From: Arthrobacter sp. AFG20
GTDB lineage: Bacteria; Actinomycetota; Actinomycetes; Actinomycetales; Micrococcaceae
Assembly: GCF_002892795.1 (NCBI RefSeq)
Contig: NZ_PJMC01000001.1
Span: 124,001-188,000 of the forward strand
Length of the DNA stretch: 64,000 bases
Direction: 5' to 3'
The stretch's first letter is position 1. Every line of letters starts with the position of its first letter. This document shows, one piece after another, positions 39,426 through 48,737 of the stretch. The notes under the pieces were generated by a model. The model saw only the letters and a program-made list of their open reading frames with translations. It searched no databases and was not told the origin of the DNA. The translations under genes were made by a program, and so were the position numbers.

Positions 39426-39469
39426 CTGGTTGGGCTTGTCGAAACCCGGGTTTCGACAAGCCCAACCAG
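39426..39469. repeat. Perfect 44-base palindrome
   Basis: Two 22-base arms meet with no loop; the left arm starts CTGGTTGGGCTTGTCGAAAC and the centre is CCCGGG. This resembles the GGTTGAGCTTGTCGAAACC type of palindrome that I recall as widespread between genes in Micrococcales. It separates the nhaA remnant from the SCO4848-like gene. Confidence 0.85.
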
Positions 39470-39500
39470 GGACCCAGCCCGTGACCGTGAGCCCGCGCCG

Positions 39501-39722
39501 TCAACTGACGAGCGCTGCGATTCCGATGGCGGCCGTCGCGGCACCCAGCACCATGGACACCGTCACCAGGACCACGTGGACGGTGAGGAACTTTGTGGCC
39601 TTGCCGGCGGCGTCCCGTGCCCGCGGGTCCTTCATGACGCGGCGCAGGAACTGCGGCCACACCACCAGGGACCAAACGCCCGAAACGATCAGGACCAGGG
39701 CAAGGAAGGCGGGGACGTCCAT
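39501..39722 (-). CDS. Small two-helix membrane protein, SCO4848-like
   Basis: Protein of 73 residues with two membrane segments (about 6-24 and 47-68) and a basic loop QFLRRVMKDPRARDAAGKATKF between them. I recognise the pattern of the actinobacterial SCO4848 family (first helix ending in VWPxF); the function is unknown. It starts four bases after the DUF2505 gene, so the two are probably co-translated. Confidence 0.7.
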   Translation of the reverse strand: MDVPAFLALVLIVSGVWSLVVWPQFLRRVMKDPRARDAAGKATKFLTVHVVLVTVSMVLGAATAAIGIAALVS

Positions 39723-39726
39723 GGGA

Positions 39727-40224
39727 CTAGTGGCTTTCGAGCCAGGCCTGGGCCTGCTGCGACTGGATGTTCAGTGCCTTGCCCACCATGGGCTCGGCGG
39801 CGTCGGCAATCTTGCCGCCCAGGAACGGCACGGAGGACGTGACGTTGCCAACAAGCTCAACCCGCGTGCTGCTGCCGTCCGCCACGAGACGCTGCACCGC
39901 GGCCACGTCGATCGGCGCGCCGGCGATCTTCAGGGAGATGGTGCTCTGGCGCGAGCCGTCGGCTGCGGGGGCGTCCCAGTTCTCCACCTGGGTCACCTTC
40001 AGGCTTTCGCCGACGAACTTGCGGGCGATTTCCGGCAGGCGCGTGGTGGGCAGGGTGCGCACCGACGTGGTGCTGAATTCCCCGGCGATGTCGCCCGCCA
40101 CGGTGAAGGACTCGAGGGTGCCGCCGACGTATTCGCTGGTGTGGCGCTGGAAGTCCTCGTTCGCGAAGACTGCGGTGACGCTGTCGACGCCGTGGGGAAG
40201 GGTGGTGGAAGCACTCAGTGCCAT
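39727..40224 (-). CDS. DUF2505 protein
   Basis: Soluble protein of 165 residues with a START/SRPBCC-like pattern: HTSEYVGGTLESF near the start, alternating strands, and a long C-terminal helix FLGGKIADAAEPMVGKALNIQSQQAQAW. DUF2505 is an actinobacterial family of unknown function, possibly binding a lipid or other hydrophobic ligand. The ATG has GGAGG four bases upstream. First gene of a pair with the SCO4848-like gene. Confidence 0.78.
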   Translation of the reverse strand: MALSASTTLPHGVDSVTAVFANEDFQRHTSEYVGGTLESFTVAGDIAGEFSTTSVRTLPTTRLPEIARKFVGESLKVTQVENWDAPAADGSRQSTISLKIAGAPIDVAAVQRLVADGSSTRVELVGNVTSSVPFLGGKIADAAEPMVGKALNIQSQQAQAWLESH

Positions 40225-40271
40225 TGATCCTCCGTCGTTGTGGGGTCAGAACGCTTTTTGCTCACCACATC

Positions 40272-41906
40272 CTACGGGGTTGGCCGCGCTTCCCCGGCAC
40301 CGGTACGTCGGGCATCGGGCCCTGCGGCGCCGGTTTTCTCCTCGGCGGACAGCCTCCGGGCCGCCGCGGTGATGTTGCGGGACATGGCCGGGAAGATGAT
40401 GCTGTGGAACGGCAGAACAGCCAGCCAGTAGAGCCGCCCGCTGAGTCCTTTGGGGAAGAAGATCGCCCGCTGGCGGTAAAGGCTTCCCGTGCCGTCGGGC
40501 TCCACGCAGAGCTCCAGCCAGGCGCGTCCCGGTGCGCGCATTTCTGCCCGCAGGCGGAGCAGGTGGCCCCGCTCGATCCGCTCAACGCGCCACCAGTCCA
40601 CCACCTCGCCGGCCACCAGATGGTGCGGATGCCGCCGGCCGCGGAGCAGGCCCGCTCCGCCCGAGAGCTTGTCCAGCCAGCCGCGTACGCTCCAAGCCAG
40701 TGGGAGCGAGTACCAGCCGTTGCGGCCGCCGATCCCCTCGATGATCGTCCACACGTGTGCCCGGTCCACATCGCTGGCAAAGGTCCGCTCGTCGACATAC
40801 ACCCGGTGCCCGGCCCAGCCCGGGTCGCTCGGCAGCGGGTCGGCGTCCGCTCCGGCGTTGGCCCAGGTGGTTTCCACCTGGCCGTCGCGTTCCTTGCCGA
40901 GCGCCAGGGCCACGGCCCTGCGGTAGCCGGTGAGACCGCCGTCGGGCTGCTTGATGTAGGTGTCGATGTCATGTTCGGCCGAGACGGCATCGTGCTGGAG
41001 CGACTGGACCAGCGGCACGGACATGGACAGCGGAATCGGAGTCACGAGGGCAACCCACAGTCCGGCCAGCCTGGGCGCCGGCACTGGAAGTGCCAGGACC
41101 GGCCGCGCCGGCAGGCCTGCCTCGACCGCGTACTCCTTCATCATCCCGGCGTACGTCAGGACGTCCCGGCAGCCGATGTCGAAGGTGCGGTTGAGGGGTT
41201 CCGTCAGTGCGGCGGCTCCGACCAGGTAGTAGAGCACGTCCCGGACGGCGATGGCCTCGATTCGGTTGCGGACCCAGCTGGGCGCCGGCATGAGGGGCAG
41301 GGTTTCGGCGAGGTGGCGGATCATCTCGAACGACGCCGAGCCGGAGCCGATCACCACCCCGGCCTGGAACACGATGGCGTCCACCGGGCCGGAGAGAAAT
41401 ACCTCACCCACCGCCTCCCGGGAGCGCATGTGCGTTGACAGTGCCGTGTTGCGCGGGTGTAGGCCGCCCAGATAAACGATCCGCCGGACGGAGGCAGCCG
41501 CGGCGGCACCGGCCACAAGCTCGGCCATGGCCTTTTCCTTGGCCTCGAAACCGGACCCCGCCGCCATGGAATGGATCAGGTAATACAGCACGTCCACGCC
41601 CTGCAGGGCTTCCTCCAGCGCCGCGGAGTCGTCGAGGCTGCTGCGGACCACCTCCACGTCGTCGAACCACGGCACCCCGGCGATTTTCTTCGGGGACCGG
41701 ACCAGCACCTTGACGCGGTGGCCGGCGTCCAGCAGGCGGGGGACCAGCCGCCCGCCGATGTACCCGGTGGCGCCGGTGACAAGCACTGTCCGGGCCTCCG
41801 CTGTCCGGCCTTCCGCTGTCCGGCCCTCGGGGCTGGCGCCGGGGCTTGCCGTGCCGCCAGCGCCGCTGTCGTTTCCGCTGCTGTCATTTCCGGTTTGGTC
41901 GCTCAC
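40272..41906 (-). CDS. SDR-family NAD(P)-binding protein with DUF2867 tail
   Basis: Protein of 544 residues. After a 40-residue low-complexity start (with a short GRTAE/ART repeat) comes an extended Rossmann domain: VTGATGYIGGRLVPRLLDAGH, and the segment HSMAAGSGFEAKEKA where the catalytic Tyr is missing from the normal YxxxK position. The last 160 residues match the DUF2867 pattern (WYSLPLAW...). Such atypical SDRs are found widely in actinobacteria; substrate unknown. The GTG has AAGGAGA five bases upstream. It is divergent from mfd across 204 bases. Confidence 0.82.
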   Translation of the reverse strand: MSDQTGNDSSGNDSGAGGTASPGASPEGRTAEGRTAEARTVLVTGATGYIGGRLVPRLLDAGHRVKVLVRSPKKIAGVPWFDDVEVVRSSLDDSAALEEALQGVDVLYYLIHSMAAGSGFEAKEKAMAELVAGAAAAASVRRIVYLGGLHPRNTALSTHMRSREAVGEVFLSGPVDAIVFQAGVVIGSGSASFEMIRHLAETLPLMPAPSWVRNRIEAIAVRDVLYYLVGAAALTEPLNRTFDIGCRDVLTYAGMMKEYAVEAGLPARPVLALPVPAPRLAGLWVALVTPIPLSMSVPLVQSLQHDAVSAEHDIDTYIKQPDGGLTGYRRAVALALGKERDGQVETTWANAGADADPLPSDPGWAGHRVYVDERTFASDVDRAHVWTIIEGIGGRNGWYSLPLAWSVRGWLDKLSGGAGLLRGRRHPHHLVAGEVVDWWRVERIERGHLLRLRAEMRAPGRAWLELCVEPDGTGSLYRQRAIFFPKGLSGRLYWLAVLPFHSIIFPAMSRNITAAARRLSAEEKTGAAGPDARRTGAGEARPTP

Positions 41907-42028
41907 GGGAGTCTCCTTGGGGCGGCGGCATGGCTGTGCTGGACTTCAGGATGTGCTGAATTTCACTTGCTCAGCAAGCTTAGCAATGCGCACCCGGCGC
42001 CTGGATGCCGCGTGCCTGCCCGCGGGGG

Positions 42029-42034
42029 TAGGCT
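42029..42034 (+). promoter_or_regulatory. Probable -10 box of mfd
   Basis: TAGGCT, with transcription expected near 42041 and a leader of about 70 bases. No operator is clear. Confidence 0.4.
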
Positions 42035-42110
42035 GGAACCCCCGGCATTCGCAAGAATCTCGGCTTTTCGTGTTGCCTGCGTTCGAATGAGATTCCAGGA
42101 GATCCTGCCC

Positions 42111-45100
42111 ATGAGCTCCAAAGGCCAGCGCCCCACCGGCCAGCCCTCCAACGGCCTGCCCCTCGACGGCCTGCGCCGCGCCCTTCAGGCGGACCGGACC
42201 TTTACCCGGGTGCAGGCCGAGGCGGCGCGGAGCTTCAGCGTCCGCAGCGAGGACTACCAGATCAGCGCCCCCGCAGGTTTGCGGCCCGTGCTCCTGGCGG
42301 AGATGGCGGACGGCCTGCTGAACGCAGCAGAAAGCGACGGCGCCGCCGCGGATCACATCGTGCCGGGTGTCGTCCTCGCCGTCACCGCCACGGGACGCGA
42401 GGCCGAGGATCTTGCCGCCGCGCTCCGCGCCTACCTGCCGGCCAACGCCGTGGCCGAGTTCCCCAGCTGGGAAACCCTCCCGCACGAGCGGCTCTCCCCG
42501 CGTTCGGACACGGTGGGCCGGCGCCTGTCGGTCCTGCGGCGCCTGGCGCATCCTGAAGACGCACCGCACCCGCGAGACGCAGGCCAACCCGGAAACGCAG
42601 CCCAGCCGGAAAACGCAGCGGGCCACCTCCGCGTGGTGGTGGCCCCCGCCAGGGCCGTGGTCCAGCCGATCGTGGCCGGCCTGGGGGAACTGGTTCCGGT
42701 GACACTGAAGGTCGGCCAGGAGGTCCCCTTCAATGACGTGATCCGGAACCTCGCCGCCGCCGCCTACTCCCGGGTGGACATGGTCACGCACCGCGGCGAA
42801 TTCGCCGTCCGCGGCGGCATCCTGGACGTGTTCCCGCCCACCGAGGACCACCCCATCCGGGTGGAGTTCTTCGGCGACGAGGTGGACCAGATGCGCTGGT
42901 TCGCCGTCGCCGACCAGCGCTCGCTGTCCGCCCCCGGCGTGCACCACCCCACCGAGCTCCACGCCCCGCCCTGCCGGGAAATCCTCATTACCCCCTCGGT
43001 GATGTCCCGGGCTGCCACGCTCAAGCCCCAGCTGCCCGCGGCTGCGGACATGCTGGAGAAGATCGCCGGCGGCATCGCTGTGGAGGGCATGGAATCGCTG
43101 GCGCCCGTCCTGGTGGACGCGATGGTCCCGTTCATGGAGCAGCTGCCAGCGGGGTCCATCTCCGTGGTCATCGAACCGGAGAAGGTCCGCACCCGCGCCC
43201 ACGACCTCGCGGCCACCAACGAGGAGTTCCTGGAAGCAGCGTGGTCCACGGCCTCCGACGGCGGAGTTGCGCCTTTGGCGCTGGACACAGTTCTCAGCTC
43301 GCAGGCCTCGGCAGCCCTGCACTCTGCCAGCTTCCGTTCGCTGGCCGAGACCCGATCGGCGGCCCTCGGGCACGAGGTGTCCTGGTGGTCCATCACGTCG
43401 CTGGCCACGGACGAGGAACTGACGCCGGACATCGACGTGCTCAACCTTCACGCCCGCGAACCGCGCGGCTACCAGGGCGACGTGGCGGAGATGATGGACT
43501 TCATCGGCTCGCACGTGCGGGACCAGTGGCGGATCGTGGTGGCCACCGAGGGCCCGGGCCCGGCCCAGCGCCTGGCCGAACTGTTCCACGACGCGGACAT
43601 CCCCTGTGCCCGGGTGGACACACTGGACCACGAACCCCAGGCGGGGATCATCGAAGTGACCACTGCCGCCGTCGGACGCGGTTTTGTCCTGGACGGACTG
43701 AAGCTCGGTCTCCTGACCGAGGCCGACCTGCTGGGCCGCACCTCCGCAGGCTCCACGAAGGACATGCGCCGCATGCCGTCCAAGCGGCGGAACGCCGTGG
43801 ATCCGCTGCAGCTGGTGGCCGGCGACCACGTGGTGCACGAACAGCACGGCATCGGACGGTTCGTGGAGCTCATCCAGCGCAAGGTGGCAGGCGGCGGCGA
43901 CGGCGTCCGCGAGTACCTTGTGCTGGAATACGCGCCGTCCAAGCGCGGGGCGCCGGGGGACAGACTGTTTGTGCCCACGGACCAGCTGGACCAGGTGACC
44001 CGCTACGTCGGCGGCGACACCCCCGTGCTCAGCAAGATGGGCGGCGCCGACTGGGCCAGCACCAAGTCCAAGGCGCGCCGGGCGGTCAAGGAAATCGCCG
44101 GCGAGCTCATCCGGCTCTACTCGGCCCGGATGGCGTCGCGCGGCCATGCCTTCGCGCCGGACACGCCGTGGCAGCGCGAGCTGGAGGAGGCCTTCCCGTA
44201 CGTGGAGACCCCGGACCAGCTCACCACCATCAACGAGGTCAAGGCCGACATGGAGCGTGAGATCCCCATGGACCGTCTGGTGTCCGGCGACGTCGGCTAC
44301 GGCAAGACCGAGATCGCAGTCCGCGCGGCCTTCAAGGCGGTGCAGGACGGCAAACAGGTGGCGGTGCTGGTGCCCACCACGCTGCTGGCGCAGCAGCACT
44401 ATGAGACGTTCACCGAGCGGTTCTCCGGCTTCCCGCTGCGCGTCAAGCCGCTGTCCCGGTTCCAGGCGTCGAAGGAAGCCAAGGAAACGGCCGAGGGCGT
44501 GAAGAACGGCTCCGTGGACGTGGTGATCGGCACGCACCGGCTGCTGTCCAAGGACTTTGAGTTCAAGGACCTGGGCCTGGTGATCGTGGACGAGGAGCAG
44601 CGCTTCGGCGTCGAGCACAAGGAAGCGCTGAAGAAGATGCGCACTAACGTCGACGTCCTGGCCATGAGCGCCACCCCGATTCCGCGGACCCTGGAGATGT
44701 CCCTGACCGGCATCCGCGAAACGTCCACGCTGGCCACCCCGCCGGAGGAGCGGCACCCCGTGCTCACCTATGTGGGCCCGTACACGGACAAGCAGACCTC
44801 CGCCGCCATCCGCCGCGAACTGATGCGCGAGGGCCAGGTGTTCCTCGTGCACAACCGCGTGTCCACGATCGAAAAGACCGCAGCCAAGATCCGCGAACTT
44901 GTCCCCGAAGCCAGGGTAGAGGTGGCACACGGCAAGATGTCCGAGAGCCGCCTCGAGCAGATGATCGTGGACTTCTGGGAGAAGCGATTCGACGTCCTGG
45001 TGTGCACCACCATCATCGAAACCGGCCTGGACATCTCCAACGCCAACACCCTGATTGTGGACGGCGCGGACAAGTACGGTCTGTCGCAGCTGCACCAGCT

Positions 45101-45872
45101 GCGCGGACGCGTCGGCCGCGGACGCGAACGCGCCTACGCCTACTTCCTCTACCCCTCCGAGAAACCCCTGGGCGAGGTGGCGCTGGAACGGCTGAAGGCC
45201 GTGGCCACCCACAACGAACTCGGCGCGGGCATGCAGCTGGCCATGAAGGACCTGGAGATCCGCGGCGCCGGCAACCTGCTGGGCGGTGAACAGTCCGGCC
45301 ACATCCAGGGCGTGGGCTTCGACCTCTACATCAGGCTGGTGGGCGAGGCCGTGGCCGAGTACCGCGGCGAAGCCGAGGAGAAGGCCGCCGAGATGAAGAT
45401 CGAGCTGCCAGTGAACGCGCACCTGCCGCACGACTACGTGCCGGGGGAGCGGCTGCGGCTGGAGGCCTACCGGAAGCTGGCGTCGGCGCTCACCAACGAA
45501 GCCATCGACGAGGTCCTCGCCGAGCTCGTGGACCGCTACGGCGAGCCGCCGTTGCCCGCACAGAACCTCGTCGCCGTGGCACGCTTCAGGGTGGGTGCCC
45601 GCGAAGCCGGGCTTTCAGATGTTGCCCTGCAGGGGAACTTCATCAAGTTCTCCCCGGCGCAGCTGCCCGAATCGAAGACCATGCGGCTCAACCGCATGTA
45701 CCCGGGCGCGCAGTCCAAGCCCGCCCTCGACGCCGTCCTCATCCCCAAGCCGAAAACGGCCAGGATCGGCGGCCGCGACCTGCAGGACGCCGAAATCCTG
45801 GCATGGGCCGACGGCGTCATCCGCAACATTTTCGCTGACGCTCCGGTCCCGCTCGAAGCCACGAAGGGCTAG
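42111..45872 (+). CDS. mfd: Transcription-repair coupling factor
   Basis: Pushes RNA polymerase stalled at DNA damage off the template and recruits UvrA. The 1253 residues are an N-terminal UvrB-like region, the RNA polymerase-binding domain starting near 560 (GDHVVHEQHGIGRFVEL), a RecG-like translocase with Walker A GDVGYGKTE (about 726) and DEEQRFG (about 826), the TRG motif region near 1000-1050, and a C-terminal TRCF domain. ATG 42111 is set by AGGAGA eight bases upstream; the frame is open much further upstream. An unusual Pro/Ala/Asn-rich insert of about 25 residues lies near 147-172. Confidence 0.97.
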   Translation: MSSKGQRPTGQPSNGLPLDGLRRALQADRTFTRVQAEAARSFSVRSEDYQISAPAGLRPVLLAEMADGLLNAAESDGAAADHIVPGVVLAVTATGREAEDLAAALRAYLPANAVAEFPSWETLPHERLSPRSDTVGRRLSVLRRLAHPEDAPHPRDAGQPGNAAQPENAAGHLRVVVAPARAVVQPIVAGLGELVPVTLKVGQEVPFNDVIRNLAAAAYSRVDMVTHRGEFAVRGGILDVFPPTEDHPIRVEFFGDEVDQMRWFAVADQRSLSAPGVHHPTELHAPPCREILITPSVMSRAATLKPQLPAAADMLEKIAGGIAVEGMESLAPVLVDAMVPFMEQLPAGSISVVIEPEKVRTRAHDLAATNEEFLEAAWSTASDGGVAPLALDTVLSSQASAALHSASFRSLAETRSAALGHEVSWWSITSLATDEELTPDIDVLNLHAREPRGYQGDVAEMMDFIGSHVRDQWRIVVATEGPGPAQRLAELFHDADIPCARVDTLDHEPQAGIIEVTTAAVGRGFVLDGLKLGLLTEADLLGRTSAGSTKDMRRMPSKRRNAVDPLQLVAGDHVVHEQHGIGRFVELIQRKVAGGGDGVREYLVLEYAPSKRGAPGDRLFVPTDQLDQVTRYVGGDTPVLSKMGGADWASTKSKARRAVKEIAGELIRLYSARMASRGHAFAPDTPWQRELEEAFPYVETPDQLTTINEVKADMEREIPMDRLVSGDVGYGKTEIAVRAAFKAVQDGKQVAVLVPTTLLAQQHYETFTERFSGFPLRVKPLSRFQASKEAKETAEGVKNGSVDVVIGTHRLLSKDFEFKDLGLVIVDEEQRFGVEHKEALKKMRTNVDVLAMSATPIPRTLEMSLTGIRETSTLATPPEERHPVLTYVGPYTDKQTSAAIRRELMREGQVFLVHNRVSTIEKTAAKIRELVPEARVEVAHGKMSESRLEQMIVDFWEKRFDVLVCTTIIETGLDISNANTLIVDGADKYGLSQLHQLRGRVGRGRERAYAYFLYPSEKPLGEVALERLKAVATHNELGAGMQLAMKDLEIRGAGNLLGGEQSGHIQGVGFDLYIRLVGEAVAEYRGEAEEKAAEMKIELPVNAHLPHDYVPGERLRLEAYRKLASALTNEAIDEVLAELVDRYGEPPLPAQNLVAVARFRVGAREAGLSDVALQGNFIKFSPAQLPESKTMRLNRMYPGAQSKPALDAVLIPKPKTARIGGRDLQDAEILAWADGVIRNIFADAPVPLEATKG

Positions 45873-45874
45873 CC

Positions 45875-46699
45875 GTGATGGGAGGACACCACGCCGCGTC
45901 AGGGGCCGCGGCGTGGGTGGCTATTGCCTCAACGGGTCCATACACCCTGGGCTGGTATCCGCTGGATGCCACCGGGGTGCTGATCGGCGGCATGGCGACG
46001 GCGGGCACCGCCCTCGTGTGCGACTGGGACCACCGCTCCAGCACCGTGGCGCATTCGCTGCCGCCGCTGTCCAACATGATCGCGGTGGGCATCGAGAATG
46101 CCAGCGGCGGCCACCGGCAGGGCACCCATTCGGTGCTGGGGGCGGCCATGTTCGTGCTGCTCGCCGCGGTGGCGGCGCAGATCCAGGTGGACACGCAGTG
46201 GGGCGTGCTGTCCGTCGGCGCCGGGCTGCTGTGCATGTTCATGATCAACATCGCGGCCAAGGCGCTGAAGCTGTTTCCGAAGTCCGGGTGGATCAGCAAC
46301 TGGATCTTCGCCCTGGCCATGGCCGGCCTGGTGACCTGGTTTGCACCGCACCAGTGGACGTGGCTGCCCATGTCCATGCTGATCGGCGTCGCGGTCCACA
46401 TTGTGGGGGACATGGTGACCACCGGGGGTGTTCCGCTGCTCTGGCCGCTGGTGATCAAACCGCCACGGTTCCTGCGCCGGTTGTGGGTGCTGAGGAACTT
46501 CTGGCGGCCCAACGGCGCCTTCTCCATCCCGCTGCTGGGCCGGGCCGGGTCGCGGCGGGAGTGGCTGGTGCTGATTCCGGTCAGCGGCTACGCCATGGTG
46601 GGAATGTGCCTGGCGGCCTGGTCGCTGGCCGGCACGCATTTCCCTGCGGCGCTGGCCCTGGCCGGCCGGCTGGCCAGCAGCCTGCTGGGACTGCCCTGA
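45875..46699 (+). CDS. YdjM/DUF457-type membrane-bound metal-dependent hydrolase
   Basis: Protein of 274 residues with several membrane segments (near 36-52, 90-125, 145-165, 175-190 and 230-250). The family pattern of His and Asp in the membrane is visible: HHAASGAAAW, DWDHRSS, GGHRQGTHS and VHIVGDMVTTGGV. The Escherichia coli relative YdjM is under LexA control, but no SOS box is seen here. It starts two bases after the mfd stop (GTG or the next ATG) and so shares its transcript. A terminator follows. Confidence 0.85.
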   Translation: MMGGHHAASGAAAWVAIASTGPYTLGWYPLDATGVLIGGMATAGTALVCDWDHRSSTVAHSLPPLSNMIAVGIENASGGHRQGTHSVLGAAMFVLLAAVAAQIQVDTQWGVLSVGAGLLCMFMINIAAKALKLFPKSGWISNWIFALAMAGLVTWFAPHQWTWLPMSMLIGVAVHIVGDMVTTGGVPLLWPLVIKPPRFLRRLWVLRNFWRPNGAFSIPLLGRAGSRREWLVLIPVSGYAMVGMCLAAWSLAGTHFPAALALAGRLASSLLGLP

Positions 46700-46715
46700 T
46701 TCACTACTTAAACGA

Positions 46716-46758
46716 CGAAGCCCCGGACAGTTTGAACTGTCCGGGGCTTCGGCTTTTT
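46716..46758 (+). terminator. Intrinsic terminator after the mfd operon
   Basis: A perfect stem of up to 17 bp (46716-46732 with 46735-46751) and TTTTT at 46754-46758. It lies between convergent genes. Confidence 0.93.
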
Positions 46759-46772
46759 AGTTCAGTTGGTCT

Positions 46773-47006
46773 TTAGTATTCGCCGGCGGAGTCGGAGCGG
46801 CCCGTGATGGTCTGCGGGATCCAGAATGCGAGGGCGAAAAGGCCAAGGCACACGGCCATCGGCCACGGGTTCTCCAAGGACAGGAAGGACAGCGAGTAGA
46901 TGGCGCCCAGGAACAGGGCCATGATGACCACAAAGAGAACGATGCTGCCAACCAGGGTGTTCTCGTTCTGGGGCGTCTTTACTTGCTGGTCAATCTTGCT
47001 GGACAT
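46773..47006 (-). CDS. Small two-helix membrane protein
   Basis: Protein of 77 residues: a polar first 17, two membrane segments (about 19-38 and 46-65) and a short polar tail. The ATG has a good AGGAGG ribosome site, which argues that it is real. I do not recognise the family. It follows deoC by 46 bases on the same strand, and ends at the mfd-operon terminator. Confidence 0.65.
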   Translation of the reverse strand: MSSKIDQQVKTPQNENTLVGSIVLFVVIMALFLGAIYSLSFLSLENPWPMAVCLGLFALAFWIPQTITGRSDSAGEY

Positions 47007-47052
47007 TCATTCCTCCTCGGCCCCGCGGGGCTCAAACTGTGGCTGCCGCCGG

Positions 47053-47796
47053 TCAGTACGCAGACGAACCCTGTTCGCCTTTGACGATTGAAATACCGGA
47101 GCTGGCGCCAATACGTGTTGCACCTGCAGCAATCATAGCCTGTGCGTCCTCGAGGGAACGCACGCCGCCGGAGGCCTTGACGCCCAAGTTGGGGCCCACG
47201 GTGCGCCGCATGAGGGCCACATCTTCGACGGTGGCGCCGCCGCCGTTGAAGCCCGTTGAGGTCTTGACGAAGTCGGCGCCGGCCTCCACGGCCGCTTCGC
47301 ACGCCAGGACCATCTGGTCATCGCTGAGCAGGGCAGTCTCGATGATGACCTTGAGGATTGCCTCTCCGGCGTGGACGGCCTCGGCGACAGCCTTGATGTC
47401 GTCCACCACTGCGCCCTTGTCCGAGGCCCTGGCCGCAGCGATGTTAATGACCATGTCCACTTCGTCGGCGCCGTCCAGCACGGCCCCGCGCGCCTCGAAC
47501 GCCTTGACGTCGCTGGGCGTGGCGCCCAGCGGGAAACCCACCACGGAACAGGTGAGCACGCCGGTGCCCTTCAGGGCCGTCTTTACCGTCTTGACCCACA
47601 CCGGGTTCACGCACACCGACTTGAACTTGTACTCGGCGGCCTCGGCACACACCTTGAGGATTTCCGCCTCGCTGGCCTCCGGCTTCAGCAGCGTGTGGTC
47701 AATGAAGGAAGCGATGCCCGGCTCCCCGCTGCCCTCCCCGGCAGATCCTGCGGGGCTGGTCGCGGTGCCCGTTCCGGGGCTGGCTTCGTTGCTCAT
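47053..47796 (-). CDS. deoC: Deoxyribose-phosphate aldolase
   Basis: Splits 2-deoxyribose 5-phosphate into glyceraldehyde 3-phosphate and acetaldehyde in deoxynucleoside catabolism. The 247 residues form a class I TIM barrel: the Schiff-base lysine is in FVKTSTGF and the second catalytic lysine in [19 protein letters not shown] is near the start. ATG 47796 is chosen because AAAGGA lies a few bases upstream; the frame is open further up. A Gly/Ser/Thr-rich stretch fills residues 5-25. Purine nucleoside phosphorylase, a partner in the same salvage route, is encoded 10 kb away. Confidence 0.94.
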   Translation of the reverse strand: MSNEASPGTGTATSPAGSAGEGSGEPGIASFIDHTLLKPEASEAEILKVCAEAAEYKFKSVCVNPVWVKTVKTALKGTGVLTCSVVGFPLGATPSDVKAFEARGAVLDGADEVDMVINIAAARASDKGAVVDDIKAVAEAVHAGEAILKVIIETALLSDDQMVLACEAAVEAGADFVKTSTGFNGGGATVEDVALMRRTVGPNLGVKASGGVRSLEDAQAMIAAGATRIGASSGISIVKGEQGSSAY

Positions 47797-47876
47797 GCTG
47801 GTCCTTTCCATGGGCCTTTGGCCGCGGCGCCCCGGGTGTCGCGGCGCCTTGCGAACCATCCTGCCACAGCAGGAAG

Positions 47877-48737
47877 CTAGGCAGCGGTGGCTAGTTGCCC
47901 CACTGAAAGCTCCGCCATGAGTTCGGCCGCGCAGACGCCGGCAGCGGACCCGGACGCCACCAGCAGACCCAGCCGCACGCCGTCGAACGCTGCCGCATCC
48001 CCGAGGGCCCAGATGCCCGGCACGGAGGAGCGGAAGTCGCGGCCGACGACGATCCCTCCGGTCGCCGCCGTCTGCACGCCGGCGGCGGCTGCCAGGCCGT
48101 CCCGGGGCGTGCGGTCCTCGGCGAGAACCACCAGGTCGCCATTCATGCGGCTGCCGTCCTCGAACACGACGCCGGCGGCCGGCAGTACGGAGCCTGCGAG
48201 CGTTGGCACGACGGCGGCGGGCCGGGCCGTGGTGCGGACCGGCCGGACGCCGCGGGCGCGGAGCACCGCTTCGGCCTGCCCGGCGGCGGGACCCGTGCCC
48301 ACCAAAATGCCCAAGGGCCTGCGGCCAAGACGCCGGGTGACTTCCTTGACGGCGTCCCCGATCGTCGCGGCATCATCGATGGTGGAGTAGCTGAGGCAGC
48401 GGCCTGAGCCATCGACAGGGGACTCCACCGGGGCCGAGCCGGTAGCGATGACCAGCTGGTCGTAGCCGAATTCCATGCCGTCGGCGGTGGTGACCACCTT
48501 GGCGGCGGCGTCGATGTGGCTGGCGGGCTGGCCGAAGCGCACGGAGACGAACGGCAGGGCGGCCAGTTCCATCAGATCGTCGGAGGCGTCGTCGCGGCTG
48601 CTCAGCACCGTGACGGTTCCGGAGAACTGTGCTGCGGCCAGCTGGGCCACGAGGGCCTGGGCGGCCGGGCCTGCCCCGGCGATGACGATCTTGGCGGCAG
48701 GGGTGGCGGTGGACGGAAACTGTGCCGGAGCGGACAT
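47877..48737 (-). CDS. Stand-alone FAD/NAD(P)-binding protein, NirB/NasB-like
   Basis: Protein of 286 residues with a Rossmann FAD site [17 protein letters not shown] near the start, an [10 protein letters not shown] hinge, and the C-terminal FAD motif GIWALGDAA. It resembles the flavin half of NirB and NasB but has none of their Fe-S cysteines. It lies downstream of nirB-cobA-hemD on the same strand, behind a 250-base gap with a repeat hairpin. A role in electron supply to nitrite or nitrate reduction is an inference from place only. The ATG has GAAAGG eight bases upstream. Confidence 0.75.
   Translation of the reverse strand: MSAPAQFPSTATPAAKIVIAGAGPAAQALVAQLAAAQFSGTVTVLSSRDDASDDLMELAALPFVSVRFGQPASHIDAAAKVVTTADGMEFGYDQLVIATGSAPVESPVDGSGRCLSYSTIDDAATIGDAVKEVTRRLGRRPLGILVGTGPAAGQAEAVLRARGVRPVRTTARPAAVVPTLAGSVLPAAGVVFEDGSRMNGDLVVLAEDRTPRDGLAAAAGVQTAATGGIVVGRDFRSSVPGIWALGDAAAFDGVRLGLLVASGSAAGVCAAELMAELSVGQLATAA

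Noticed and set aside
39338..39544. 68-codon minus-strand frame across the palindrome
   Set aside because: It consists largely of translated repeat sequence and overlaps the SCO4848-like gene; no ribosome site.
41946..45431. Minus-strand open frame of 1161 codons across mfd
   Set aside because: It mirrors the mfd codons in a high-GC genome, has no ribosome site, and its Gly/His/Val/Asp-rich composition matches no family. mfd is certain on the other strand.
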